From: an uncultured Pseudoalteromonas sp.
GTDB lineage: Bacteria; Pseudomonadota; Gammaproteobacteria; Enterobacterales; Alteromonadaceae
DNA: 64,000 nt
Assembly (NCBI GenBank): GCA_947493455.1
Contig: CANLRB010000011.1
Coordinates: 1 to 64,000, forward strand
Direction: 5' to 3'
Shown: in pieces, positions 17,324 to 25,687 of the stretch
How positions within the stretch are numbered: the stretch's first letter is position 1
Layout of the letters: each line of letters starts with the position of its first letter
Made by a program: the position numbers and the translations under genes
Notes under the pieces: generated by a model
Told to the model about the DNA's origin: nothing
The model's input: only the letters and a program-made list of their open reading frames with translations
The model's database searches: none

Positions 17324-18530
17324 CTCGGCAAACTCGCTGCGAAAGCGAGTTACTCATTCGCTTGTCCTACTGGTTGCGAGCTTGGTTTTACTGTTTTCTT
17401 TGATATTCATATTTATCGCGTATTCACTCGAAGATGAAATGTTAAAGATGCACTTACGTGTGGTTGCAGATGATTACGCACTCACACAGCAACTCCCTGT
17501 CAATATGGAAGTGACCCAGAGCCTTGCTAATTATGACCTTTCCAAAGCGCAGCTGTTAGCCTATTTTGAATTTGATGATGCAAAGTTCGGTGAGTTTAGC
17601 CATGGTGAGCAACATTATCATTTTTATATTCTCAACGACGGTCGCTACCTGGTTTACAACGTGACAAAGATTTCGGTCGTTAATCGGGCATTGAAAGACA
17701 TTATATTGATATTAATTAGTTTCTTTATCGTTGTTGTGTTGATAAGTGTTTGGCTCGCAAAATTTGGCGCACGATTTATGTTGTTGCCTTTTCATCGTTT
17801 AACGCAGATTTTCGCACAGCGAGAATCAGCAATCCCAAGCTTAAAGCGTCAGTTAGAAACCATCACTGAGCAAGATGTAAAAGGCATCGCCGAGCAACTT
17901 GTCAATGCACTCGAAGCGCATGCATTCGTTAACGAACAACAAATAGCCTTTAATCAGGGCATGAGCCATGAACTTCGTACCCCATTACAAGTAATGACTC
18001 ACTCCATTGAGTTATTGCTTCATCAATATCCAGAACTTGCTGGAACGCCTTCATTTAATCGCTTGCAAGCTGCTGTTAATCGTATGAAGCGACTCGCAAA
18101 TGGATTGCTTTGGTTGACTAGCGCTGAACCCGTATCTGAGCCTTTTAACGCAGAACATGAAATAGAAAAAATGCACTCGGAGTTAACGGCGTTGCTTGTC
18201 GTGCAACAGGCTGAACTCGATATCAATTTGCAAGGTCAGCTGTACTTGAAGATGCCGTCGATCGTGTTTGAGCTGATTGTATTTAATTTGCTGGGTAACT
18301 TTTTACAACATAACAAAATGCATCGTCATGCTAAGACATGGCAAATAACGATTTTTGATTCATCTATCGAATTCAAAAATAAATGCGATGAGAGTGATGA
18401 ATTGCAAAAAGGGTTTGGTTTAGGGCTCAAGTTGGTTGAAAAGCTCGCATCTCGCTTTGATTTAAGAGTTACAACACAACACGCAAATGACATGTTTTCG
18501 GTAATTTTAAGTACAGATTTGCCGCGTTAA
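17310..18530 (+). CDS. Sensor histidine kinase
   Basis: The 406-residue protein has two membrane segments (about 17-39 and 129-150) flanking a small periplasmic sensor domain of about 90 residues. The HisKA domain carries MSHELRTPLQ with phospho-acceptor His220. The ATPase domain shows an N-box (VFNLLGNFLQHN) and the final G-box KGFGLGLKLVEKL. The usual DxGxG box is not recognisable; the equivalent region reads IFDSSIEFKN. The gene overlaps the regulator by 14 bases. It is likely a functional kinase with a divergent ATP lid, but reduced activity cannot be excluded. Confidence 0.88.
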   Translation: MQLINSANSLRKRVTHSLVLLVASLVLLFSLIFIFIAYSLEDEMLKMHLRVVADDYALTQQLPVNMEVTQSLANYDLSKAQLLAYFEFDDAKFGEFSHGEQHYHFYILNDGRYLVYNVTKISVVNRALKDIILILISFFIVVVLISVWLAKFGARFMLLPFHRLTQIFAQRESAIPSLKRQLETITEQDVKGIAEQLVNALEAHAFVNEQQIAFNQGMSHELRTPLQVMTHSIELLLHQYPELAGTPSFNRLQAAVNRMKRLANGLLWLTSAEPVSEPFNAEHEIEKMHSELTALLVVQQAELDINLQGQLYLKMPSIVFELIVFNLLGNFLQHNKMHRHAKTWQITIFDSSIEFKNKCDESDELQKGFGLGLKLVEKLASRFDLRVTTQHANDMFSVILSTDLPR

Positions 18531-18570
18531 ACTATACTCAAGCGATATGGCCTTAACTTGTTGATATTAT

Positions 18571-19023
18571 ATGGAACGTGTTCACGTCTATCGATGGCAA
18601 AAAAAATTTTATGTCGGTGTAGAGGGAATTGATACGGAGCATAAAAACTTACTAACTTGCTTAAACAAGCTTATCGTTGCGCAAGATCTAGACAGAGCAA
18701 TTTTGTTGAAGCTTGCAGACGAAGTTATTTCATACGCTGAGTTTCATTTTTTAAGTGAAGAAAATTTAATGTATTTGTTGCATTATCCACGTTTGTCGGA
18801 ACATGCTGCTGAGCACCGCACAGTAATAAAGACTTTAAAAAATAAACGGTTGCATTTGTCTCAATCTGTCGTGCATTTACAGGAATTTGTCGAATACTTG
18901 GTGCATTGGTTTATTGAACATACGCAAACAACGGATAGGGAGCTCGCGGCGTATATTAATGACTACCACGCCGAAAAAGGCAGCCCTGAATACCTGATAA
19001 AGTCACTCGAGATTTCAGTTTAA
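18571..19023 (+). CDS. Bacteriohemerythrin
   Basis: The 150-residue protein has the full di-iron hemerythrin ligand set in order: IDTEH, HFLSEE, LSEHAAEH and HWFIEHTQTTD, within a four-helix bundle of normal length. Hemerythrins reversibly bind oxygen at a non-haem di-iron site and serve in oxygen storage, delivery or sensing in the cytoplasm. It follows the histidine kinase gene by 40 bases on the same strand, and a terminator follows, so it could be the last gene of that operon. The spacing leaves room for its own promoter. Confidence 0.9.
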   Translation: MERVHVYRWQKKFYVGVEGIDTEHKNLLTCLNKLIVAQDLDRAILLKLADEVISYAEFHFLSEENLMYLLHYPRLSEHAAEHRTVIKTLKNKRLHLSQSVVHLQEFVEYLVHWFIEHTQTTDRELAAYINDYHAEKGSPEYLIKSLEISV

Positions 19024-19052
19024 ATTAATCTCGAGTAACCGCGGTTTTTTTT
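19005..19052 (+). terminator. Terminator after the hemerythrin gene
   Basis: ACTCGAGATT (19005-19014) pairs with AATCTCGAGT (19027-19036), with the stop codon in the loop. A second short palindrome AACCGCGGTT (19037-19046) runs directly into a T-tract. The pair makes an efficient terminator likely. Confidence 0.75.
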
Positions 19053-19071
19053 TCAAAAGCAATTGAATAAT

Positions 19072-19380
19072 TTAGAGTAATGAATTTAGTAATTGCTTCG
19101 CATCACTGCGCTTCATGCACGATGCCATCGGGTATTTTTTAAAGCGCTTTTTCGTCACAGTTTCTGGTTCACTGATAAACGTATGTGCGTTAGTTGTAAT
19201 GACAAGGTGGCAGTTTATTCTATCATGGCTTTCACTATACTTAATCTTTACTAAACTTGATTTTGCGATGAGTTGCTTATAAGGATAACCTTCATCGGTC
19301 ATAATTTTATTCTCGGGTGTACTAATAGCAAATGAACTCATTACACTAATTAATATATAAAACAGAATTCTTAATCGCAT
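19072..19380 (-). CDS. Small exported protein, unknown
   Basis: I do not recognise a family for this 102-residue protein. It starts with a signal peptide (residues 1-19, RLRILFYILISVMSSFA). The mature part is about 80 residues, basic, with two cysteines (INCHLV and ASCMKRSD) that could form one disulfide. It is probably periplasmic. It converges on the hemerythrin gene and is divergent from a LysR regulator; no operon partner is evident. Confidence 0.55.
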   Translation of the reverse strand: MRLRILFYILISVMSSFAISTPENKIMTDEGYPYKQLIAKSSLVKIKYSESHDRINCHLVITTNAHTFISEPETVTKKRFKKYPMASCMKRSDAKQLLNSLL

Positions 19381-19459
19381 TTTTACTTTCCTTAGGTTGT
19401 CTGTTCGATTAAATGGTGGTTTAAAATGGCAACAGTGACAAACGATTAAAATTTAAATA

Positions 19460-19480
19460 TAGTTAAGAAAAAGTTAACTA
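19460..19480. promoter_or_regulatory. Inverted repeat before a LysR gene
   Basis: TAGTTAA (19460-19466) and TTAACTA (19474-19480) form a perfect 7-bp inverted repeat with a 7-base spacer, 10 bases before the LysR start codon. The geometry resembles a LysR autoregulatory site. The assignment is positional. Confidence 0.45.
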
Positions 19481-19490
19481 TCGGTGTGGT

Positions 19491-20381
19491 GTGCGATTAC
19501 CTCCATTAAAAAGCCTTTCTTATTTTAAAACGGCAGCGGAACTTGGCAGTTTTAAACTCGCAGCACAACAACTTAATGTGACGCAGGCTGCGGTCAGTCA
19601 GCAAATTCGACTTTTGGAAGAACATCTACAGTGCCAACTCTTTACTCGGCAAACACGTCAGGTATCGCTAACGAAAGAGGGTCGGTTGCTACTGCCGTAT
19701 ATTAATGCGGGATTCAAAAGTTTTAACGAAGGCGTGAACGAGCTGGTGCAGACAACGCAGCCACATACGTTAAGTGTCTCGGTGTTACCTTCTTTTGCAC
19801 ATTCTTGGCTTATGCCAAAATTGAACGAATTCCATCGTCAATATCCCGAATTCATATTGCGGATTGACCCAAGCGAGCAACTGACTGATTTCAATTCAGG
19901 GCAGATTGATGTTGGTTTACGATTTGGGGCCGGAAATTATCCAAATGTGCGCAGTGAATACTTGGCAAATGATGTAATGGTGCTTGCGTATAAACCGGGT
20001 ACATTCGACTTAAACAAACCTTTGCAGCCTCAGTTGACGAATCAGCAATACATACTTGATATCTGCCCAGATGCTGAACGTGCATGGCAGACATTGTTTG
20101 CAAAATACCAGTTGCCACAAAACCATTTAAATGCATTTATGGAAATTGATAATGCCGCACTTGTAATGCAAGCAGTAATAGCGGGGCAAGGTATCGCTGT
20201 ACTGCGTAAACAATTGATTCAGTACGCACTTGAACAAAATATGATAGAAGTTCTGCCGAATTTTAGTGTCGAATGTGAGTATAATTATTTTCTTGTTGCA
20301 CCGGCGCATCATTTCGAAAGAGAAAAAGTTCGTTTGTTTTTATCGTGGCTGAAAAGTGTACTAAACGATATCACGCATTAG
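19491..20381 (+). CDS. LysR family regulator, GcvA-like
   Basis: The 296-residue protein begins with GTG and reads LPPLKSLSYFKTAAELGSFKLAAQQLNVTQAAVSQQIRLLEE, the pattern of the GcvA-like LysR subgroup. The effector domain spans about residues 88-290, with LSVSVLPSFAHSWLMPKLNEF and QIDVGLRFGAG. GcvA itself controls glycine cleavage, but this subgroup is large and also includes beta-lactamase regulators, so no target is claimed. A palindrome sits directly upstream. No divergent partner other than the small exported protein gene is present. Confidence 0.85.
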   Translation: MRLPPLKSLSYFKTAAELGSFKLAAQQLNVTQAAVSQQIRLLEEHLQCQLFTRQTRQVSLTKEGRLLLPYINAGFKSFNEGVNELVQTTQPHTLSVSVLPSFAHSWLMPKLNEFHRQYPEFILRIDPSEQLTDFNSGQIDVGLRFGAGNYPNVRSEYLANDVMVLAYKPGTFDLNKPLQPQLTNQQYILDICPDAERAWQTLFAKYQLPQNHLNAFMEIDNAALVMQAVIAGQGIAVLRKQLIQYALEQNMIEVLPNFSVECEYNYFLVAPAHHFEREKVRLFLSWLKSVLNDITH

Positions 20382-20566
20382 TAGTGAGCTGAATGTGAAT
20401 ACCTAATTTACCTTTGAATAAAAGTTAATCATTAAATGAAACCAAAATTAAAAATGCTGCGTATTAGCCAATACTGCAGTGAAAAAAATTTTAATTTTGC
20501 TAATTAGGCAATAGCCAGAAAATTAGCATGTGATTATTAACAAGTTGTTTGATTTGGAGAAATTAC

Positions 20567-21106
20567 ATGAAAACATTTAATTCATTGATGATTAAAATGG
20601 TTTTATTGACGTCACTCGTAGTCTCTGGTGCGGTATTTGCTGGTGGCGGTTATAAGAAAAAAGATATCGTAGATATTGCTGCATCAAATAAAGATTTCAG
20701 CACCTTAATTGCCGCGGTAAAAGCGGCGGGTTTGGTTGATACATTAAAAGGTGATGGGCCGTTCACGGTTTTTGCACCGACCAATGCGGCATTCGCTAAA
20801 TTGCCCGCAGGTACAGTAGAAAAGCTCTTGAAGCCTGAAAATAAAGAGCAGTTGATTTCTATTTTGACATACCATGTTGTACCTGGAAAAGTGTATGCAA
20901 AACAAGTCGTGACAATCGATTCGGCTACATCAGTGCAAGGCTCAAAAATAGATATTTCAACTCGCAATGGCGGAGTGAAGGTTGATGAAGCAAATGTTGT
21001 AAAGGCTGATATTAAAGCGTCGAATGGTGTTATCCACGTGATTGACTCTGTGATTTTACCTACTAAATCAACAGTGACAGCGCAGCAACATCATCACACA
21101 AAGTAG
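20567..21106 (+). CDS. Exported fasciclin-domain protein
   Basis: Started at the ATG at 20567 (GGAG 6-7 bases upstream), the protein is 179 residues long. It has a signal peptide (about residues 1-26, ending AVFAGG) and one FAS1 domain. Family motifs are clear: [36 protein letters not shown], then [11 protein letters not shown], and [18 protein letters not shown]1 domains mediate adhesion. The His-rich tail (QQHHHTK) could bind metal. The gene is monocistronic with a strong terminator. Confidence 0.93.
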   Translation: MKTFNSLMIKMVLLTSLVVSGAVFAGGGYKKKDIVDIAASNKDFSTLIAAVKAAGLVDTLKGDGPFTVFAPTNAAFAKLPAGTVEKLLKPENKEQLISILTYHVVPGKVYAKQVVTIDSATSVQGSKIDISTRNGGVKVDEANVVKADIKASNGVIHVIDSVILPTKSTVTAQQHHHTK

Positions 21107-21131
21107 CCGAGTACTTTTAGCATAAAATTAG

Positions 21132-21154
21132 CCGCTCTATTTAGAGCGGTTTTT
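21132..21154 (+). terminator. Terminator of the fasciclin gene
   Basis: CCGCTCT (21132-21138) pairs with AGAGCGG (21143-21149) around a 4-base loop, followed by five T residues. It lies 25 bases past the stop codon. Confidence 0.88.
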
Positions 21155-21194
21155 AATTGATTTGTCTATTTTAATAAACACAAAGCTTTAGGTG

Positions 21195-21950
21195 TTACTC
21201 TAATCCATAACCTTTCTTTATAACTAGATAGCGCCCCGACGACTTTAATTCAGCAATACAGCTATCCATGATATTTAAAAACTGGCGCTTATTTGAAATT
21301 GCAGCCGATTTTTTTGATACAGTGACAAAATAGTCTTTAGTCTGAATATCGTAATCAAGCATTTTTATTTGGTGACGCTCGCCAAGTGTCGTAGCCAACC
21401 ACATAACGGTATCTACCGTATTGACGAAGACATCGACTTTTTGGTCGAGTAACAACGATAGGAGTGCAACATTGGACGGCACAGTTCTTACGTTTTTATT
21501 ATTACTTTGAGTATTTAAATAGTTGTAATAGCTCTCGGAGTATTTGAGCCCTTGTAAGTGTCCTATTCGCAAACCATCGAAGTCACGCAACTGTTGAATT
21601 GTAAATGGTGTTTTGCGATGTACAAAAGGGCGATAGCTGCTTTTAAAAATAGGTTCTTTTGCGTAAATTAAAAATTCTTCTCGACTTGGCTTGTATGAAT
21701 ATATGTGCACATCGAGATCACCTTTTTCAATAAAATACCGCATTCGCTTGATTGGAAAATAGTTAAACTTCGCTTCGTAGCCGGTTTTTGGAATACAGAT
21801 AGACAGTATTTCTTTGGCAAAACCAATCGGTTGGTAGCTTTCCCCTTTAAAGAAATAAGGGGGCCAATCGGCATCGTTGATACTTATCGTGTTTGCAGAA
21901 CAAGGTAGTGTGCTTAGCAAAAATAAAACGCTGATGAGACATTTATACAT
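21195..21950 (-). CDS. Periplasmic solute-binding protein, family 3 type
   Basis: The 251-residue protein has a signal peptide (residues 1-19, ending LPCSA). The mature part begins ISINDADWPPYFF, with GFAKEILSICIPKTGYEAKFNYFPIKRMRYFIEKGDLDVHIYSYKP, the family 3 solute-binding fold found in many marine Alteromonadales as an orphan. LLLDQKVDVFVNTVDTVMWLA lies in the second lobe. No transporter genes flank it. It probably binds a small polar compound in the periplasm. The family is probable; the ligand is unknown. Confidence 0.75.
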   Translation of the reverse strand: MYKCLISVLFLLSTLPCSANTISINDADWPPYFFKGESYQPIGFAKEILSICIPKTGYEAKFNYFPIKRMRYFIEKGDLDVHIYSYKPSREEFLIYAKEPIFKSSYRPFVHRKTPFTIQQLRDFDGLRIGHLQGLKYSESYYNYLNTQSNNKNVRTVPSNVALLSLLLDQKVDVFVNTVDTVMWLATTLGERHQIKMLDYDIQTKDYFVTVSKKSAAISNKRQFLNIMDSCIAELKSSGRYLVIKKGYGLE

Positions 21951-22011
21951 ATGTGACCTAAGGCGATGCGGCTTCTAATATATAGCTTAGGTCTAAATTT
22001 AACCGATTACG

Positions 22012-22037
22012 AATAAGGCCCAATTATGGGCCTTATT
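22012..22037 (-). terminator. Terminator of the AbgT transporter gene
   Basis: AATAAGGCCCA (22012-22022) and TGGGCCTTATT (22027-22037) form a perfect 11-bp stem with a 4-base loop. It lies 28 bases past the stop of the minus-strand AbgT gene. Confidence 0.75.
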
Positions 22038-22064
22038 TTGATTTTTGTTTTAACCTCGTATTTA

Positions 22065-23603
22065 CTACGGTGCTATATATTCATAGCTAGCTTGTACACC
22101 AAGTGGAATACCAAGCGTCCAGTAGAGTAGTAAGAATATCGTCCAACTAACTAAGAAGGTAATTGAATACGGTAACATCATTGCGGTCAAAGTTCCTATA
22201 CCGGCAGACGTTACATAGCGCTGGCAAAATACCACGACCAATGGGAAGTAGGGCATTAGTGGAGTAATGATATTGGTACTTGAATCACCGATACGATAAG
22301 CCGCTTGTGCTAAATCGGGCGAAATACCGAGTTGCATTAACATAGGTAAGAAAATAGGTGCGAGCAACGCCCATTTGGCAGACGCAGAGCCGACGAATAA
22401 ATTGATAAAGCCGGTGAGAACAATAATACCCGCTATTGTGACGCCGCCAGGCAGTGCCATTGCTTTTAAAAACTCTGCGCCTTTTACTGCGAGTAAAATA
22501 CCGAGGTTTGATTGGCCAAATGCATAAATAAACTGCGCGATAAAAAACATGATGACTAGATAGTAGCCCATGCCCGACATCGCTTTACTCATGCCTTCAA
22601 CAAATTGCTTACTGCTGCGGATCGACCCTATCATATAGCCATATACGAGCCCAGGGATTAAGAATAAAAAGAAGATTAACGGAACAATAGACTTCATTAG
22701 TGGCGCACTAAAAGCAGTCAGTGAACCATCGTCTCCACGCCAAGGTGAACTCTCAAACGATGCGGTAACAAATAAAATGGCGATGCCTGCAGCAATCGAT
22801 ATTAATGCAAAGTTAAGCGCTTTTCGCTCCTTATTATTAAGCGCATCCATTTTAGGTAGATCAGTCAAATCACCGTCTAATTTATTGTTTTGTAATTTTG
22901 GTTCAACAATTTTGTCGGTAATAAACCAGCCTAAAGCGGTAATTAAAATTGATGAAATTGCAGTGAAGTAATAGTTATTAAGCGGGTTAAGTGCAATATT
23001 TGGGTCTAACAGCTGAGCACCTGCCTGTGAAATACCCTGTAGCATCGGATCCAGCGCGGATGGAACAAAGTTTGCTGAAAAACCACCTGAAACCCCTGCA
23101 AAGGCGGCGGCAATCCCTGCAAGTGGATGGCGACCGGCGGCATAAAAGATAACACCACCGAGTGGAATAACTAGAACATAACCGGCATCAACCGCTGAGT
23201 GAGAAACGATGCCCACCATAATAATCATTGGAGTAAGTAACCACTTTGCTGTTACCGCCATTAATGCACGTAATCCAGCGTTAATAAAACCTGAATACTC
23301 GGCAACACCTATGCCTAACATTGCGACCAAAACAACACCAACAGGATGAAAATGTGAGAAGTTAGTCACCATAGATGAGAAAAATGACGTAATGGCTTCA
23401 CCTGAGAGTTGGTTATTAATTTCAAGTGCTTGCCCAGAACGTGGATCGACGACATTAAAATCGATACCCGATAAGGCCCAAGAAAGCCCCCATACTATAA
23501 CCAAGAGCAAAATAAAAAGTGCAGCAGGATCGGGCAGTTTGTTGCCCCATATTTCTACTTTGTTAAGTACCCTTTGCAAGGTACTCGGTGATGTGGTGGT
23601 CAT
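22065..23603 (-). CDS. AbgT family transporter
   Basis: The 512-residue inner-membrane protein matches the AbgT family along its length: LNKVEIWGNKLPDPAALFILLLVIVWGLSW, MLGIGVAEYSGFINAGLRAL, SHSAVDAGYVLVIPLGGVIF, FAGVSGGFSANF, and GDSSTNIITPLMPYFPLVVVF. E. coli AbgT imports p-aminobenzoyl-glutamate; other members export sulfonamides, driven by proton or sodium gradients. No abgA or abgB peptidase gene is adjacent, so the substrate is open. The gene is monocistronic with its own terminator. Confidence 0.93.
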   Translation of the reverse strand: MTTTSPSTLQRVLNKVEIWGNKLPDPAALFILLLVIVWGLSWALSGIDFNVVDPRSGQALEINNQLSGEAITSFFSSMVTNFSHFHPVGVVLVAMLGIGVAEYSGFINAGLRALMAVTAKWLLTPMIIMVGIVSHSAVDAGYVLVIPLGGVIFYAAGRHPLAGIAAAFAGVSGGFSANFVPSALDPMLQGISQAGAQLLDPNIALNPLNNYYFTAISSILITALGWFITDKIVEPKLQNNKLDGDLTDLPKMDALNNKERKALNFALISIAAGIAILFVTASFESSPWRGDDGSLTAFSAPLMKSIVPLIFFLFLIPGLVYGYMIGSIRSSKQFVEGMSKAMSGMGYYLVIMFFIAQFIYAFGQSNLGILLAVKGAEFLKAMALPGGVTIAGIIVLTGFINLFVGSASAKWALLAPIFLPMLMQLGISPDLAQAAYRIGDSSTNIITPLMPYFPLVVVFCQRYVTSAGIGTLTAMMLPYSITFLVSWTIFLLLYWTLGIPLGVQASYEYIAP

Positions 23604-23942
23604 AAGTAGTCCTTTATTGTTATTTTAAAATTAATCATTTGTTAATGAATCAAACTAGAACATAGCAAAATATCCACTCAAATAGAACGGAAACATCACC
23701 CTAGTTATTTTTATTTTCATAGATAAAAGGGTCTTTATAAGATTGATTTAAATGACGTGTTTGAAACTAAAAATGATGTCCTAGTATTTTTGTTGATTGA
23801 TATGCGAAAAGACAGTGTAGCATTGCGTCTCAATACAATATGGTAATTGGATGTAATGGTTTATTTGCTATTGCGAAACTAAATTTATAGCTTGTCATTT
23901 GAAAGCGATGGCATTCATTTTAAATTGTCACAAGGATTAATT
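23604..23942. other. Intergenic region between divergent genes
   Basis: This 339-base AT-rich gap lies between the divergent AbgT and GH64-like genes and should hold both promoters. The in-frame extension of the GH64-like gene back to 23892 lacks a ribosome-binding site and is not favoured. I see no RNA gene, long repeat or clear operator. Confidence 0.5.
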
Positions 23943-25298
23943 ATGTCAAGCTCATCTAGTTTAACTTTGGAAGTTGTAAATAATTCCGGTATTGATAGTA
24001 AGAATGTATTTATTGGATTTTGGGGAAAATCGTTAAATGCGCAATTAAATGAAAGCGCGATGGCACCTAATACGTGGTACAAACTTAGTGAGGTAACAAG
24101 CTTAAGTTTGTTAACCACAACAAGTGGCCGTTTTTATATTGCATATAATGATACGTTTACGCCCAATGGCGATGCAATTCCGTCAGTGCTAACGCCGAGC
24201 AGCGACGGCTACAATAAACGGTTTGACAAGTTCGAGCTTACATTTGATGGTAGTCCATATAGTGTCGCGGATCTGACGGCAATCGATTTTTGGAGTATCC
24301 CGATGAGTTTGTCAACGTCTCTAAAAGGGGTTGAGAATAGCTTTAAATTGCATGGCCTTGATAAAGGCGTATCAGGAAATGACGTCTATACGGCATTAAA
24401 GGGGTTGTCTAACCCAGTACAATCAACTACAACAGCAAATGATATTATAAGCAGTTTTAAAAAAGCCGACCATGTACTTGCTGCGGGTATAGAACAAAAC
24501 TTAACATCGCCTGCAACCGGTTTAGTGACAAATAGCAGTGGTGATTTTGTGCGTATAATTGGCCCAAATACCTACCCACCATTTGGTGAGCCAAATTCAA
24601 ACCAAGTGCCTGGGCTACCATTTACGCCTTACAATACGTTTTTAGACTATATCGACTATTTAATAGATAATTTTGGTCCAAATCGCATACCGAAGCAGCA
24701 CGACAAAATAGGTGATGGGCGGATTGCACATATCAGTGGCGAGTATGGTGGCTCTAACCATGGTAGAGGTAAACTGTATGACAAGCAGTCATATGATGTC
24801 TGGGCTCATATCGACCAAAATGGTGATTTGCATTTGACCGGGACGGGTTCTAAAGCGGGTGCCATCGATTTATATGTATCAAAATGGGATCTATTAAATC
24901 CAGCGGCCATCTATGGTGGCAGTCCACAGTATGCACTACAAAAAGGAGGCACTAAACACTCGCCTGGCAATGATATTTACGCATGGGTTTTTGGTGATTT
25001 TTTTGCGGGTTTAAATATTGGTGCAATTGGCTCGTCGGTCAAAAATGGTGATGATGTGATTGGTGATATGCCGAGTCAGCAATGGTTTAACGATTTGCCA
25101 AAAGCAGGTTTATTATTTGATAAACTTTGGCCGAGTTCAGTCACTAACTATTGGAACCAATGGGCCCAAGTATTAAATGGTATGTCAGATGCATATAATT
25201 TTGCTTATGCTGAGCGTTTTAGTGCCCCGCAAATATCTATTGCACCCGCGAGCGCTGATACGCTAACACTCACGTTACTGCCGGCGGCGGTTGTTTAA
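23943..25298 (+). CDS. GH64 / thaumatin-like beta-1,3-glucanase-like protein
   Basis: Started at the ATG at 23943 (AAGGA 6 bases upstream), the protein is 451 residues long. Its sequence resembles the GH64 beta-1,3-glucanase family: an N-terminal beta-sandwich (TLEVVNNSGIDSKNVFIGFWG), then GRFYIAYND and KRFDKFELTFDG..VADLTAIDFWSIPM, similar to the family's DFFEFT..VDFFGxPL pattern. The central part has ISGEYGGSNHG. Unlike secreted GH64 enzymes it has no signal peptide. The tail ends in a hydrophobic TLTLTLLPAAVV. Catalytic acids cannot be placed with confidence by eye. Confidence 0.6.
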   Translation: MSSSSSLTLEVVNNSGIDSKNVFIGFWGKSLNAQLNESAMAPNTWYKLSEVTSLSLLTTTSGRFYIAYNDTFTPNGDAIPSVLTPSSDGYNKRFDKFELTFDGSPYSVADLTAIDFWSIPMSLSTSLKGVENSFKLHGLDKGVSGNDVYTALKGLSNPVQSTTTANDIISSFKKADHVLAAGIEQNLTSPATGLVTNSSGDFVRIIGPNTYPPFGEPNSNQVPGLPFTPYNTFLDYIDYLIDNFGPNRIPKQHDKIGDGRIAHISGEYGGSNHGRGKLYDKQSYDVWAHIDQNGDLHLTGTGSKAGAIDLYVSKWDLLNPAAIYGGSPQYALQKGGTKHSPGNDIYAWVFGDFFAGLNIGAIGSSVKNGDDVIGDMPSQQWFNDLPKAGLLFDKLWPSSVTNYWNQWAQVLNGMSDAYNFAYAERFSAPQISIAPASADTLTLTLLPAAVV

Positions 25299-25310
25299 GT
25301 AGTTTAGCCA

Positions 25311-25346
25311 ATAACCCACAGGGTAGATGTGTGCCTTGTGGGTTAT
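25311..25346 (+). terminator. Hairpin after the GH64-like gene
   Basis: ATAACCCACA (25311-25320) pairs perfectly with TGTGGGTTAT (25337-25346) around a 16-base loop, 12 bases past the stop codon. No clean T-run follows, so it is a likely but imperfect terminator. Confidence 0.6.
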
Positions 25347-25392
25347 GACTTTGTGTCTATACTTTTATTTTTTAATCTAAAAAGATCTGATT

Positions 25393-25662
25393 ATGACTGT
25401 TGAGCAAAGTTATTTTTTAAAGGGCCGCCATCACTTATTCACGTTGTTGCTATCAAGCATTGGGCTGGTGGCCTGTTCAAAAGCGCCCCCTGTACCTGCG
25501 AGTGAGTGTAAACAGGTGGTGGCACATGCCAAAAAAGTATTAAAAGAAAACGCCCCGAGCAGTAGCAAGATGATGAAACAGTGTAAAGCGGCGAGTGACG
25601 ATGCTCGAGGTTGTGTTATGGCAGCTGATAAACCGGTTAAAATGATGAAATGCGACTTTTAA
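25393..25662 (+). CDS. Small lipoprotein with cysteine-rich mature part
   Basis: The 89-residue protein has a lipoprotein signal: positive n-region, hydrophobic core LFTLLLSSIGL and lipobox LVAC (Cys28). The short mature part carries four more cysteines (39, 64, 74, 87), which could form two disulfides, and is rich in Lys and Met. I do not recognise the family. It is probably anchored to a periplasm-facing membrane leaflet. The stop codon sits inside a perfect 13-bp inverted repeat (25652-25679). Confidence 0.6.
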   Translation: MTVEQSYFLKGRHHLFTLLLSSIGLVACSKAPPVPASECKQVVAHAKKVLKENAPSSSKMMKQCKAASDDARGCVMAADKPVKMMKCDF

Positions 25663-25679
25663 TTAGAATTAAAAGTCGC
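25652..25679. terminator. Perfect inverted repeat overlapping a stop codon
   Basis: GCGACTTTTAATT (25652-25664) pairs with AATTAAAAGTCGC (25667-25679) with only 2 bases between arms. It lies between two converging genes and can fold on both transcripts. The 5' arm encodes the last residues of the lipoprotein. No T-run follows, so terminator activity is likely but not textbook. Confidence 0.55.
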
Positions 25680-25687
25680 TTATAAAC

